This document shows positions 1-11,440 of a stretch of DNA of 64,000 bases, one piece after another. The notes beneath the pieces were generated by a model that saw nothing but the letters and a program-made list of their open reading frames with translations, was not told the DNA's origin and ran no database searches. Source of the stretch: Niebla homalea (Eukaryota > Ascomycota > Lecanoromycetes > Lecanorales > Ramalinaceae); assembly GCA_019925105.1 (NCBI GenBank), contig JAHGAU010000022.1:620001-684000 (forward strand). The letters are read 5' to 3'. Position numbers and translations under genes: made by a program. How positions within the stretch are numbered: the stretch's first letter is position 1; each line of letters opens with the position of its first letter.

Positions 1-563
1 TATAATAACCTTACATAGTTTTATAAGCCCGGTAAACGAAATAACTATAAGTAACTTCCATAAATACCGTTTTAATAGTAACTTAATTAAAAAAAGACCG
101 GTTAAACCCCGGAGATACGTTTTTAAGTGATTTTACTTGAAGTCAGGTTTTAAGAATTACGATTATTTCCCGGGTAATCGCAATAAACTTCCGGCTTACG
201 GTTTTTTCGGTTTTTGATATACGTATACCTTACTGCCCTAATACTCTACCATTATATTACTTATATAATTCCTTAACTTAGTTAACGTTTATTATATATA
301 TTCTTTAACTTTAAGGCCGCTTTTAATTACGGAGCTTATTATCGTAAACTTTATAACGAGGACGTTACTTTTTTATCTTTTAACCGGTGTATTATTATAA
401 AACGGCGTATACGTATATATATAGCATTACGGTCTGCGGTAAATATAAGCATAACGGGTAGCTCCCGGGTAATCTTAACGCGTATATACCTTAAATCCAT
501 AGCTGTATTTATAATTACTTATCAGCATATTATATATATATTATACTTATCACATTCTTAATA
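1..563 (+). mobile_element. LTR retroelement family A, 3' part, runs off window start
   Basis: The last 171 bases (393-563) are a reverse-oriented, RIPed copy of the LTR seen intact at 1166-1344 and again at 40832-41005. Blocks matching the 40832 copy continue inward (about 345-390), and the block at about 105-235 is shared with the other small LTR families here. The order block-then-LTR implies that the LTR at 393-563 is the 3' LTR of an element read left to right whose body lies outside the window. No domain can be read in the visible part. The orientation rests on comparison with the element at 41465-44593, so it is inference. Confidence 0.6.
393..563 (-). repeat. LTR of family A (RIPed)
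   Basis: The segment aligns in reverse complement to the solo LTR at 1166-1344, including the stretch corresponding to the CCCGGGAGCTACCCGCTAT core and the conserved AGACCGTGATGC. Its ends read TATTATAAAACG and CTTAATA, as expected from TGTTACGAAACC and CTTAACA after C-to-T and G-to-A change. Confidence 0.7.
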
Positions 564-1160
564 TTTTGTTTAAGTAAAATAGAATATTTTTAACTAATAA
601 ATATAAGGGTATATAAATATTATATATAATATTGAGTATATAAAGTGTTTATTTATCTCCTAAAATCTTAAGATAAAACGTAATATTATTGAGTAATAAT
701 TATAAAAGTATATAGTTTTTAATTCAACTTTATATATTTAAAGCGTTTATTTATTTTATAAGGTTATTATATAAAGTATTATACTTTTAAATAATTATAA
801 GAATACGTAAATATTCGATTTTATTTCAAGTATATAAAGTAATAATAACTCTAATTAAAACTTTGGGTTTTATATTAAATACGGTAATCTTGAATGATAA
901 TTACAAAAATATAAAAGGTATAAATATATTAAATAGAACATTTAATATTTAGAAGGTATATATTTATTCTTTAAAATCTTTATATAAGAATTAATAATTT
1001 TAAATAATAATAATAAGAACAAATAAGTACTATCTTTACTTATTATAATATTCTTACTCTTTAACTGATATAGAAAAAGTAATTATATAAGGACGTTCTT
1101 TTGTTTTTTTTTAATATAAAGTATAGGCTTTCTATATTAATACATAATATATATATATTG
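564..1160. other. AT-rich RIPed DNA, dispersed repeat, no gene
   Basis: No coding frame survives. Parts resemble 4530-4750 (the run around ATAAAACGTAATATT) and 30720-30830, so this is an old dispersed repeat whose class I cannot name. Confidence 0.5.
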
Positions 1161-1165
1161 GTATT

Positions 1166-1344
1166 TGTTAAGAACGTCATAAGTGTAGAACGTGATAAGT
1201 GTGATGTATGAATGATAAGTAGTTATGTATGCAGCTATGGATTTGAGGTGTGTGCGCGCCAAGACCACCCGGGAGCTACCCGCTATCCTCATACCTACCG
1301 CAGACCGTGATGCTATGTACATGCGCATGCGCGGTTTCGTAACA
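1166..1344 (+). mobile_element. Solo LTR, family A, with perfect 5-bp TSD
   Basis: This 179-bp LTR starts TGTTAAGAACG and ends CGTAACA, so it has the TG...CA ends with a TGTTA/TAACA inverted pair. It is flanked by GTATT at 1161-1165 and again at 1345-1349, a perfect 5-bp target-site duplication. No internal sequence follows, so it is a solo LTR left by LTR-LTR recombination. It keeps more CpA and TpG than its surroundings and is the least RIPed copy of the family. The short open frame crossing it on the minus strand is accidental. Confidence 0.85.
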
Positions 1345-1553
1345 GTATTACGTGCTTTTTAATATATTTATTTAAATTTTGAGAAAATTATTACTATTAT
1401 TCGTTCCTTAAAATTTTAGTTTAAATCGAGCAGTTATATATATTCTAAAAGCCTGTTTATAAATAAGCCTTTACAGCGACTGCGAGCGTAATGGGGCCGA
1501 GTCGGTTTTTTAGTGTCCTTATTTTTTATACCTTTATTCTTACTTACTGAATT

Positions 1554-2138
1554 TACTCCGGGAAGCGGGACTGGATAAAGACGGGATAGGCATAAGATAG
1601 GATAAAGTAAACAGAATCCTACCCCGTCTTAATATAGGATAAAACGGGATAGGATCAGGATAGATTAAGATCCCGTAACGGATAAAATAAGGGAAAACCC
1701 GGTTAAAATACTAAATTTATAGTTAAATTAATATAAAAATCATTATAAATATTTTTCAATAATTTATCGATAACCAGAAAAACTATAACCCGGTTATCCA
1801 CAAAACATTAAAAAACATTTATAATAATCTTATAATAATCCCCTTTTTCTACCTTTACCTATCTCTTACCATTACCCTTACCTACACTATTACCTTCACT
1901 TAGACACTTACCTTCACTCTTACCACCACCCTTACCTTTACCCTCACGTTTACCACCATCTTTACCTATACTTTTACTTATACCCTTACCTTTACCCTTA
2001 TTACCACCTTTATTAATTTATTATTACCCTATATCTCAACGGGATCTTAATAAATCTTGATTTTATCTTACCGGGATAAGAATAAAATAAAATAAGTAAA
2101 TTAAAAAACTATTTTATCCCGTTTGGCTTCTTATAGTA
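1554..2138. mobile_element. hAT-like MITE, family M1, copy 1
   Basis: The left end reads TACTCCGGGAAGCGGGAC and the right end is the RIPed form of its reverse complement (CCCGTTTGGCTTCTTATAGTA). The flanks are ACTGAATT (1546-1553) and ATTAAATT (2139-2146), an 8-bp TSD differing by one C-to-T and one G-to-A. Subterminal GGGATAGGA-type repeats fill both ends, as in elements whose transposase binds repeated subterminal motifs. The middle holds a decayed hairpin (about 1735-1815) and a pyrimidine-strand ACCCTT-type minisatellite (about 1845-2010). No transposase. The 8-bp TSD suits hAT; the superfamily is inferred from TSD length and ends only. Confidence 0.8.
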
Positions 2139-2322
2139 ATTAAATTGTTCATTAAATTATTAATAAAATTACTTATTAAATCTTTATGAAAAGAAACTTT
2201 ATATATTTACTTTTTTGAATAAATTTCTTTTAAATAAGCCATAAATTAAATGAAAAATTTAAGAGATAAATAAATACTTTATATACTTAGAATTATGTTT
2301 TTTACTTTTATACTTTTATAGT

Positions 2323-2703
2323 TATTTCCGTTAAACGAGACGGAATATATCTTATAAAATAAAAACGGGATAAAAACGGGACAAAAATAGGACGGGATAA
2401 AGTAAATAAAATTCTATCTTATATTAATATGGGATAAAGTAAAATAGGACGGATCGGGATATATTAAGATCCTAAGTTTACTATTTATTATATAAGAATT
2501 ATTATATTAAAAAAATTCAATATTAGAAACAAATTACTTACTTAATACGGTTAACGCCGCCAAGAATTAAGGTCTTAATATATTTTAATCTTATCCCGCC
2601 GGGATAAAAATAGGATAAGATGGGATTTAATCTTATCCCGTCCCACGCGGGATGGGATAAGTGAATTGAAAAACCGTCTTATCCCGGCCCGCTTCCCGCA
2701 GTA
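2323..2703. mobile_element. hAT-like MITE, family M1, copy 2 (short)
   Basis: A 381-bp copy with a RIPed left end (TATTTCCGTTAAACGAGACGG) and an almost unmutated right end (CCGCTTCCCGCAGTA). The flanks are TTTATAGT (2315-2322) and CCTATAGT (2704-2711), an 8-bp TSD differing by two C-to-T changes. It lacks the hairpin and minisatellite of copies 1 and 3, so it is an internally deleted derivative. Confidence 0.78.
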
Positions 2704-2711
2704 CCTATAGT

Positions 2712-4475
2712 TATTACTTAATAATGCCGTAATTTAACTAAAAAACCTATAAAATAAACAAGCTTTTCGGTAAGTTTTTTAAATAAGCTTTTTACCATAA
2801 TCCGACGCTTAATACCTGTATGGCTTTACCGCAATTGGCCTAAAAATACCGTTATTTAGATAAAGAATTTAATGGCCGAATAAAGCCTCCTTACCTATTA
2901 AGAAACGCTTAATATCCGTATACCTTTATTATAATAAGCTTAAAAACATTTAATCTTAAACCTAAAACCTAAAACCTTAAAGCAGAATAAACGCTTAATA
3001 CGTATAAAGCTATACTTAAGTATTAACACCCGTATGCTCCTATAGCTACCACTTAAATTCACAGCGTTTTGCCTGGAGACTCTACGTCCTAAAGAGACCC
3101 TTTAATAAGTCCTTTAGTAAATCCTTTAATAAGCCTTTTATTAAGCCTGGAAAAAGGGAAACCACGGAAAACATAGAACTTGCGATTAAGTATATAAAGG
3201 AATGGAAACATTAAAAGGGCTTATTAAGGGTGGAATTACTTTATATACACTTTAAAAAGAAAGAGTAAAATTAAGTAGACTAGTAAGTAGCTTATATCTT
3301 ACTCACTTATATAAAGGCTTTGGCTTATCCTTAATTACTCTTTATTATATATTGCTATTTTATGACTTCTGCTTTTTTATTATTTCCTATCTTTTTTAAG
3401 CTTTTTTTTTTATAAAGAAACGCCTAATACTTATATATCTTAATTGTAATAGGCTCAAAAACACAGTAATTTATACGGAGAACCTGAGAAAGAAATAAAC
3501 ATTTTATACGTATAAAGCAAAATTTAATATTAATATGCTTATATAATTATTATTAAAAATTACCGCGTTTAATATAAAGAACCTAAGAGGTAAATAAAGA
3601 TTTTATACGTATAAAGCGATATTTTATACCTATATACCCTTATAATTATTACTTAAAAATTACCGTGTTTCATATAGAAAACCCGAGAACAAAATATTTA
3701 CTTTATACGTATGAAGCGATACTTAATATTAATATACTTTTCTATTTATTATTTAATAATATCACGTTCTATATAGGAAAACCTAAGAGGTGAACAAAGG
3801 CTTTTATTACTTTATACGGCTTAAGCAATACCTCTTACCTATATGCTCCTATAACTATTACTTAAACTTACCGCGTTTTACATAAGGAACGTAAAATTCA
3901 AATAAGGTTTATATCACTTTATAGGTATAAAGCGATATTTAATACTTATATGCTTTTATACTTATTATTTAAAATCACCGTTATATAAAACCTATATATT
4001 CTTATAATAATAACTTAAATTCCCGCGTTTTATATAAAATAAAATTTAAGAGTTAAGTAAACGTTTTTTACGTATAAAGATATATTTAATATTTATATAC
4101 TTTTATAATTAATACTTAAAATTACCGCGTTTTATATATAAAACTTAAAAGTTAAACGACGTCTTTATTATTTTATACGTATAAATGATATTTTATATTT
4201 ATACGCTTTTATAATTATTAATTAAAGATACCGTAATTAATTTTAAGGCCTTATATTTTAAGTAAATGCCTTTAATACTTAAAGTAACGCTTAATATCCG
4301 TATATTCCGACTACTATTACCTAAAATAACCGTACTTCGGTTAGAAAACCCTAAAGATAAGTATATACTCTATATAGTTCAAGCTATACTTAATACCTAT
4401 ATATTCCTATTGTTATTACCTAAAATAACCGGGTTTTAACTGGAGAACCTAAGTCTTAAGTATATCTATGAGCCC
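2712..4475. repeat. Satellite, ~100-bp unit, diverged tandem copies
   Basis: A unit containing ACCGCGTTTTATATAGAAAACC, then a CTTTATACGTATAAAGCGATA-type segment, then TTAATACCTATATACTCCTATAATTATTA recurs in the same order. The ACCGCGTTT landmark is seen near 3462, 3560, 3657, 3765, 3866, 4120, 4227, 4327 and 4427, a spacing of about 98-108 bp. Older, more diverged units lie at 2720-3070. Related units occur at 59290-59600, so this is a dispersed, possibly subtelomeric satellite. It is heavily RIPed and has no coding potential. Confidence 0.7.
3099..3155. repeat. 12-bp minisatellite CCCTTTAATAAG
   Basis: Four or five tandem copies of a CCCTTTAATAAG-type 12-mer sit between satellite units. The same 12-mer forms a longer array at 59095-59290, also next to ~100-bp satellite units, so the two belong to one compound repeat. 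Confidence 0.6.
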
Positions 4476-5010
4476 TATTATCGTACCGATACCCTATAAA
4501 GGGTGCCAATATCTCGTTAAATAAAATTTTATGTATATATATATATATATGTTTATGTTTAAAAGACTTTATATAAAACGTAATATTTTTAGGTAATATT
4601 TATAAAAATATAAAGTATTAAGTTTAACTTTATATCAATAAAGAGTTTGCTTATTTTTAAAAAATCATAAGGTAACATTTGTAAAGAATACTTATAAAAG
4701 TATATAAATATTAAATCCATTTTTAATGGTAAGAAAACTTTTTTTAATTCTTAAATTCTCTATTTAAGATATAATAATTTTAAACTTATTTCACTATGGT
4801 AAACTATAAAAAACGGTAATTAAAGAACTTAATAAAGTTTCTATTAAGCAGGAACTAATACTTTTTGAAATTACTGGGTCCGGGGGGTATAAGAACGTAA
4901 GAAATAAATAAAAAATAATAATGGAATAAAAATATTTATCGTAATACTTTTTTAAACTTAATTTAAAAGTTAATTAATAAGGAATGATATTAAAAAAGAG
5001 GAATATAATT
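4476..5010. other. AT-rich RIPed DNA, no gene
   Basis: The first part (about 4530-4750) is a diverged direct repeat of 590-800. A GTCCGGGGGG remnant at about 4878 is the only GC-rich spot. No coding frame. Confidence 0.45.
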
Positions 5011-5037
5011 TTAGGGTTATGGTTAGGGTTAGGGTTA
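5011..5037 (+). repeat. Interstitial telomere-like tract (TTAGGG)
   Basis: Reads TTAGGG TTATGG TTAGGG TTAGGG TTA: four hexamers, one with a single change. TTAGGG is the usual telomere repeat of filamentous ascomycetes. Both flanks continue as ordinary RIPed DNA, so this is internal rather than a chromosome end. Confidence 0.75.
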
Positions 5038-5561
5038 TAAGTTAGCCGGAGGAACGGCCGTGATTATAATATAACCGATAACGCGAATATTAACATTATA
5101 AATAGAAAGAGTAACGGGCCTTATAGGAACGCCAATAAAAACATTAATAAAATAAAAAACTTAAAAAGCAATAAAAAGAATAGAATTATTAAAAACGGTA
5201 AAAACATTAATAATAAAGATAAGTAATAAGGGCGAAGAAAACATATAATAAAAATAGAGTTATTTAAATTAATTAAATTATTTAAAATAGGTATAAAGCT
5301 TTTAATAAAGTAAATTATAACTATATCGAGGTTATAAAGTCAAAATATATTATTTTATATAATATCTTTAAAAATAAAAAAGAGATTAAAAAAGTGAATA
5401 ATATAAATTAATAAAAATATATTTAGGATAATAAAGATTTTACGTTAATCCTTTACGGTTACGGTAAACGGATTATATTAATATATCTTAAGGAGGGAAA
5501 TAAGGAACGGGCTTTAAATCAGTTAAAAAAAGGAGGATATTATATTTTTCCGGGGTTAAAA
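5038..5561. other. AT-rich RIPed DNA, no gene
   Basis: Nothing recognisable. The stretch lies between the telomere-like tract and the 3' end of the large LINE and has no open frame. Confidence 0.4.
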
Positions 5562-6564
5562 GTAATTAATTTATATTACGGATCTAGTTAACTTAATTCC
5601 GGCGTTCCTTAATAATCGGTTATTAAGTTTTATTAATAACCGTAAAAACCTGATATATATAACGTTGAAATTAAAAACCGGTATTTACCCAGCCTTTATT
5701 CTTATCCTAAAAATAATAATATTTACGGCCGTTCAAAGAATAATAATCTATTTATATATTTTTTTTAAGAAAATTTATAATATTATAATTAAATCCTTTT
5801 AAGGGTTATATTTAGCTTTATATTGCTATTTTTACCTTATAAGTCCGTTTTATATTATCGTTTTAAATCGTATCCTCAAATACTTTAATTAATATATATA
5901 TTATTATTATTTATTTTTACGTAACGTTTTTTATAATAAATATTATTACCATTTATACCGATTTTTTTAATATTGCCTTAATATCGAGGGCCTTAAACCC
6001 TTATTCTATATAACTTTTTCGCCACGTTTTTTTATTCCGAGATTAATAACGGGGCTTCTTTATAAGGTTGTTTATTACTTTATTTATTTTATTAATTAAA
6101 TTAAACTATAATACTAAATCCGTAGATATTATAAATTTAATAACCGCTTTAATACCATTTTTTATAATTAATATTTAACGGTAATTATTAATTCCCGTTT
6201 TCTTAATCAACCTTATTTTAATCCTTATAAATAACGGATAAAAGATAAATATATATATAACGTTTTACCTTTTTTTATTTATATTCATAGTCAATAACTA
6301 CTCAGTTATTAACGTATATAATAAAAAGGAAGTAAATCAGGCTGTTTTTACCCGTCCAGAGTTAAATTATTAACGTATTATTATCCTTTTCTATAATCTT
6401 ATAATAATAAAAATACTTATTAATAATTTCTTTACTATTTAAAGCCGGAGAATATCGCCCTTAAAAGATCGATCTGTTATGGCAGTACCTACCCTGGAGC
6501 AAGGGCTCCGGGGTAGGGCCTACCCCTGGGGGTGATCCCCCGGGTAGACTACCTTCTTATATAT

Positions 6565-6597
6565 GGTAATAGCGGCTTACCCCTAAGCGCTATTATT
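6565..6597. repeat. Conserved LTR hairpin GGTAATAGCG...CGCTATTA
   Basis: GGTAATAGCGGCTTA, four bases, then TAAGCGCTATTA form an inverted repeat. The same hairpin sits in both LTRs of the TRIM-like element at 54469-55610 (54523-54555 and 55521-55553), so it is conserved despite divergence elsewhere. Confidence 0.7.
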
Positions 6598-6627
6598 TAC
6601 CCCGGATAGCTACTTTTATCTATAAGA

Positions 6628-6641
6628 TAGCCGAGTGGTTA
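6628..6641 (+). promoter_or_regulatory. Pol III A box, tRNA-Ser/Leu type
   Basis: TAGCCGAGTGGTTA fits the internal A box of tRNA-Ser/Leu genes. A B-box-like GTTTGAATCC lies about 95 bp downstream (6724-6733), a spacing that would fit a long-variable-arm tRNA plus extra sequence. Whether it is transcribed is unknown. Confidence 0.55.
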
Positions 6642-6849
6642 TTATTTTAACAGAATAATAGCGCAACTTCAGGGTAATATACCCCCGGAGTTAACCCTAA
6701 GGGTTTAAAGGGGTAGGTCTATAGTTTGAATCCGAGGACGCCTATAAAGTGAGACTTTTAAGTAACTTAGGAGGTAAGATTAAGCGTAAGTACGGGGGCG
6801 GGTAGGACCCGCTACCCTATAGTACCGGGGGCCGAGGTCCGAGGTATAG

Positions 6850-6973
6850 CGGGGGGGCCGGAATGCCCGAAAACTACCGATGCGGGGGCCGAAATGCCCG
6901 AAAACTACCGATGCGGGGGCCAAAATGCCTGAAAACTACCGATGCGGGGGCTGAAACGCCCTAAAACTACGCG
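6850..6973 (+). repeat. 31-bp tandem repeat in TRIM-like element
   Basis: Four copies of a GGGGGCCGAAATGCCCGAAA / ACTACCGATGC unit, the later copies with single C-to-T type changes. It lies in the internal part of the element and has no coding sense. Confidence 0.75.
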
Positions 6974-7304
6974 GGTTAATCGTGGGACCGTAGGTAAGGC
7001 ACCCTAAGACGTGGCCTTTACCTGCCCAATAAGGAACGGTGCGGGTACGGGTACCTACTGAAGGTCACCCGGGCCTGCCCAATGAGAGATACGGGTTATT
7101 CCTAACGAGGACACTGAACCCCGGGTTATACCCTTGCAAAGTCACTGAGCCCCTAGATCATGCCTACGGGCCACTGAATCCGGGTCCGGCCTAGGAGGTT
7201 CGGACCCACACCAGGAGGTGATCTCCCTTAGGTAAGGAGCTCTCAGCCCCCACTTACCTACCCAATCAGGTTCTGAGAGGACCTCCAGCCCAGGGGGTAA
7301 GAGA

Positions 7305-7318
7305 TGGCCGAGTGGTTA
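7305..7318 (+). promoter_or_regulatory. Second Pol III A box at the right end
   Basis: TGGCCGAGTGGTTA, an exact tRNA-type A box, ends 11 bases before the right end of the element. It corresponds to the A box in the left LTR and supports the view that both ends are copies of one LTR. Confidence 0.55.
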
Positions 7319-7711
7319 TCACCCTGACACGATCTTTTATATTTACGTTAATAATTAAATTATTACGTTATAACCTGTTTAATAATTACCGTTATTTTTA
7401 ATTTTACGTTTCACTTAACCTCCGCTTCCTTTATACCGGATAACGGTTTATATATATTTATATTAACCTTTTAAATATAAATTAAAATTAGTTTCCTTCC
7501 TAGCTGATTCTAACTTTACCTTAATAAAAAGGATAAATATTTCCTTTTCGCTTTTTTCATTTAAGACTTCTTGATATTTAAGTAAATATATATTTTTTTT
7601 TTATTAACGTAACCGGTTATATATTTTTCTTAATTTTTATTTAAACGATTATGTAATTAAAAGGTAACTTAATTAGTAATATAAAAACCTTAAACTTCAA
7701 TACCCGGATAA

Positions 7712-8887
7712 CGAACGCATTCGCCAGAACTGCAAGAGGCCTTAAACAAAAAGGCGCAGAAAAACGGTACCTACCCTTCCTACGGAAGTCAAACTGGAGT
7801 GGACCAAAAAAGAGGTCGACCTAACTTACGTTCAAAAAGCTGACGTAAGAGTATATAAACTTTTACTTAAAGTAAAAATAACGGAAAAGAAGAAAACTAT
7901 AAGGATGAAGTTAACGGCGATTACCCTATAGATTATAGGGAGGTAAATAAAACGTTAACGTAAATATAAAGAATTAATCCCTTAAGGGTAATAATATCCG
8001 GCGTTAAATAACGATAAAATCATTAATAAGCATTTTTAATATTACGGGATTATAAGGAAAAATAATAATACGTTAATAATCCAATTCCGGATAAATAAAA
8101 ACGGCTTAACTTACTTTTTCTTTATTATATATATCGATAACCGGATTAACGTTAATTATAAATATAAATAGTAAAAGTAGGACGCCGTATATATATTTAT
8201 TTTTTATTTATTATTTAAGGAGCTTAAACCGGGATTAATTAAAAAGGTAAAAATTAACGATTATCGTTAAATACTTATTAATAAAAAGGGTATTAAGGTA
8301 ACCGTTAAATTTATAATAATTACGGGTTTATTATTATAATTCAGCTTAATTAAAGAAATAAATAAAATAATTAAAAACTTAATTAAGAAACCTTATTACC
8401 GATCTAAGGGTAAAAAGTAGTAACGGAAAAACTATACTTAATAAAGGGTTAAGGGGGCTATAGATATTAAAATAATATAAAAGATAATATTATATCGGTT
8501 AATAAAGTCGTATAAATAAGGTAATAATAATATATATATTAATAAAAATATTTAATAATATAATCAGAATTTTAATATTTTAATATTAAATAGACCCGTA
8601 AAGTAACGGAAGAGTAATCAGTTTAAAAGTAACCTTTAAGTGGATTCAATTATAATATTATAGGTTTTCTTGGAAAAAACATATAAATAAATTCTTACTC
8701 TTTAGACGGCCGTAAATACTCTTAGCCCTTAAGACGTGAATAAAGGCTGGGTGGATACCGGTTTTTATTTTTAACGTTATAGATATCGGGTTCTTTTACG
8801 GTTATTAATAAGGCCAAATGGCCGAGTATTAAGGAACGCCGGAATTAACTTAGCTAGATCCGTAGTATAAATCAATTAATCAATCAA
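7712..8887 (+). mobile_element. 5'-truncated Tad1-like LINE fragment with (AATC)n tail
   Basis: About 1.18 kb of LINE 3' end in plus orientation, nested in LINE 1. It ends in tandem AATC units (about 8866-8890), the tail of this LINE family. The flanking sequence TCAATACCCGGATAA occurs at 7697-7711 and 8888-8902, a 15-bp TSD whose first bases overlap the tail. The body matches in reverse complement the 3' ends of LINEs 1 and 2 (for example GTAGGACGCCGTATA at about 8176). It is strongly RIPed except for its first 150 bases, which look like near-original sequence. Confidence 0.8.
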
Positions 8888-10407
8888 TCAATACCCGGAT
8901 AAAGGTTATTTTATAAGCGTTATTAATTACTTTTAAGTATTAATTTTAAACTTTTTATAGTTATTGAATAAGCCTTTTTGTATATTTAAAGGTAATTCTA
9001 ACTACGTATTAAATAGCTATGACATACGTTATAACGGTTTTCTTATTATTTCATAAACCGTCTTAACCTTTTATAGGATAGCTTTTTACGTTAATATTAT
9101 AAGGTGAATAAAGCCCCTTCCTTATAAAATTACTTTCTTTTAAACCTTTTTATATAATCTCTTTGATTTAATGTTCCGTTGATTTAAAGGTTAAGAAATT
9201 TAATAATAACTTCCGGTTTTATTATCATTTTATTATAATTTTCTTATAATTTATTATAATTATTATATTGTATAACTTTAAGCTTTTAATTATATAAATA
9301 AGTTTCTATTTATATAACGTAAATTAAACATTATATATTTTTATTTATTATACATAGATTTTATAAGTTTATTTTAACGTTAAATAGTTTAAATAAATTA
9401 ATATATTATAGGTTAAAAAATAAATATTATTAATAAAGCCCCTTATTTAAATTTTTTACTTTAATTTTATTGGTTTTTTAATTAACGGATTATTAAAGAA
9501 AAAGAATAAAATTAAAAAATAAATAACTTTTAAAACTTTTTAATTATAGCTCATTTTATTGGGTTTATTTTTTAACTTAAATGAATTAATATTACCCGGT
9601 TATTTAAAAAGCTTTTTATTGAATTAAAAAAAAATCCCTTTATTTTATAAATTATATAATAATCTTTAATAATTTACTTTATCAAATTTTTTAATAAGGT
9701 TTAAGAAAAAGAAATTTATAACGTATTTTTCTTATAATCTTATACCGTATATACGCGGTTAATTAAATTTTTTAAGGCCGATCTTATTAATTTTTTATCC
9801 CTTATATTTTTTTATTAATTAAGGAGTAGTCCGTATTTTTCTATATAATTATTAAGGATCTTTATAATTACCGTTTTTAAAGCTTTCCTTAATATATAAA
9901 GGAATATAATTAACCTACAAGTTTTTATTTTTAAGTAAGTTAATTTAATTAATTTCTGAAAAATAATCGTTTTAACTTTTTTAAACTTATAAAAGTAATA
10001 ATTAACCTTGAAATAAACTTAAAATAAGTATATAAAGATCTTTTTAAATAGTAATATTATTATTATTAAGAATTTATTTAGAGTTCCGTTTAATTTAAAG
10101 GTTTTATTTTTTCAGCCAATTAATCTTTTTAATTATTATTTCCTGGGTAATTTTTTTGATTAATAACTACCGGATGGGGATAAATAATTCCATTAATATC
10201 CGTTAAACTTAAGTTTAATAAAGAAAGGAAAAAGCTTTTTAAAGGTTTTAATTTTACCGTTAAAAACGTTAATTATTAAATTATTAAACCTTTTAAAAGA
10301 TAGGAATTTAAAAATAAATCCAAGCTTTCTATTTTACTTTCTATTATATTTTATTAGCTTTTATACCTTATAAAAAGAGATAGTTAAATCGTAAATTATT
10401 AATTAAA

Positions 10408-11138
10408 AACATTGATTGATTGATTTATTAACATATTTATAAGTCTAGCTATTTTATTAATTTCAGCGCTCCGCAATATTAATAATTAGGCTACGATTTC
10501 TTAGTATTTATCCTTATTTTGAACTTATCGCTTTAGTTTTAAAAGAGAAAAAGAAACCGTAATCGGTTAACTTAACCTTAATTTACCTTAAATATTAACC
10601 CGATTTAAATAAAAAACTCTTCCTTGTAATTATTTACCTTAATATTACGACCGAGTCCTTACGTTAATCTAATTAAGATTAATAAATACCTTAAATCTTT
10701 GATTTATTATTTTTATTAAGAATTTAATATTATTATAATAGTTTATAATAAAGACTTAATAACTTTATTAAGCTTAATTAAAGGGAGGCGGTTCCGATTA
10801 TATAATATTATTACTTTTAATGCTGGAACTTTACCTTCAGTACTTTATTATCTAGTTGTTTTTAAATTAATTTTATTTAATTTTAATTTTAACTTTTCAA
10901 CGTTAAATCCTTATAACTTTTTTTTACCGGCCTTATATAATAATTAGGCTTAACTAAGGTTAATTATAAATATTAATTAATCGTCGGATATTTATTATTA
11001 TTTTATTTATATTAATTATATAATTTACCAGATAAAATTTAAGGGCTCTTAATGTAATCGTCCTTTACCCTTAAAATATTCAATTATTCTATAGTTTATC
11101 TTCCGTACGTAAAAATGTCATTTCGTTGCGCTCGCCCC
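10408..11138 (-). mobile_element. 5'-truncated LINE fragment, diverged subfamily
   Basis: A minus-oriented 3' end: the tail ATTGATTGATTGATT at 10411 is followed by AAGTCTAGCTATT and CAGCGCTCCGCAATATT, which correspond to GGTCTAGTTAAG and CCGGCGTTCCTTAATAT of the main family but are clearly diverged. Candidate TSD TTAATTAAA at 10399-10407 and 11139-11147. On either side LINE 1 aligns without a gap to LINE 2, which independently shows that about 0.74 kb was inserted here. Confidence 0.65.
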
Positions 11139-11440
11139 TTAATTAAAGATATATTTATTTTATTTATTTTAATACTTTTTTCCTTCTTTTCTTAAGCTTC
11201 TTTTAATTATATAAATATCTTTTAATATTTATATTTAATAATTTATTTAATTAACGTTTTTATTTTTATAATCGTTATTATATACTTTCTATTTTAATAG
11301 GTTTTAACTTTTTAAGATAATTTTATTATTAAGACCGTTTTATTTATTATTTATTTTAACGCTTTTATTACCCGCTTTATAAAGAAATCGATTTAATCTT
11401 TGTTATTTAGCCGGGGAAGTTCTATCAATTAAATTATTAC

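Larger units (their letters stand above)
6475..7329 (+). mobile_element. TRIM-like element with tRNA-type boxes, copy 1
   Basis: An 855-bp, GC-rich element inside LINE 1, flanked by CGATC at 6470-6474 and 7330-7334 (perfect 5-bp TSD). It starts TGTTATGGCAG and ends CACCCTGACA. The left LTR-like repeat is 6475-6652 (ending TTTTAACA); the right one is strongly diverged (about 7150-7329) but keeps the GATGGCCGAGTGGTTATC end. Two tRNA-type A boxes and one B box lie inside. A 31-bp tandem repeat fills 6850-6973. There is no protein frame. It resembles the element at 54469-55610 in LTR hairpin, A box and end sequences. By structure it is a non-autonomous LTR element of TRIM type with SINE-like promoter sequence; its family name is unknown to me. 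Confidence 0.7.

Noticed and set aside
1137..1328. 63-codon minus-strand frame
   Set aside because: It lies within and just outside the solo LTR and has no protein-like features.
5011..5037. True telomere end
   Set aside because: Only four hexamers, with ordinary sequence on both sides.
6850..6973. Possible CRISPR-like array (31-bp repeats)
   Set aside because: Units are directly adjacent with no spacers, and the context is a fungal TRIM-like element.
8043..8450. RT-like YIDN string (canonical YADD) in the plus-strand LINE fragment at 7712-8887
   Set aside because: Alignment shows this is the 3'-terminal LINE region, well downstream of the real RT box; the resemblance is accidental.
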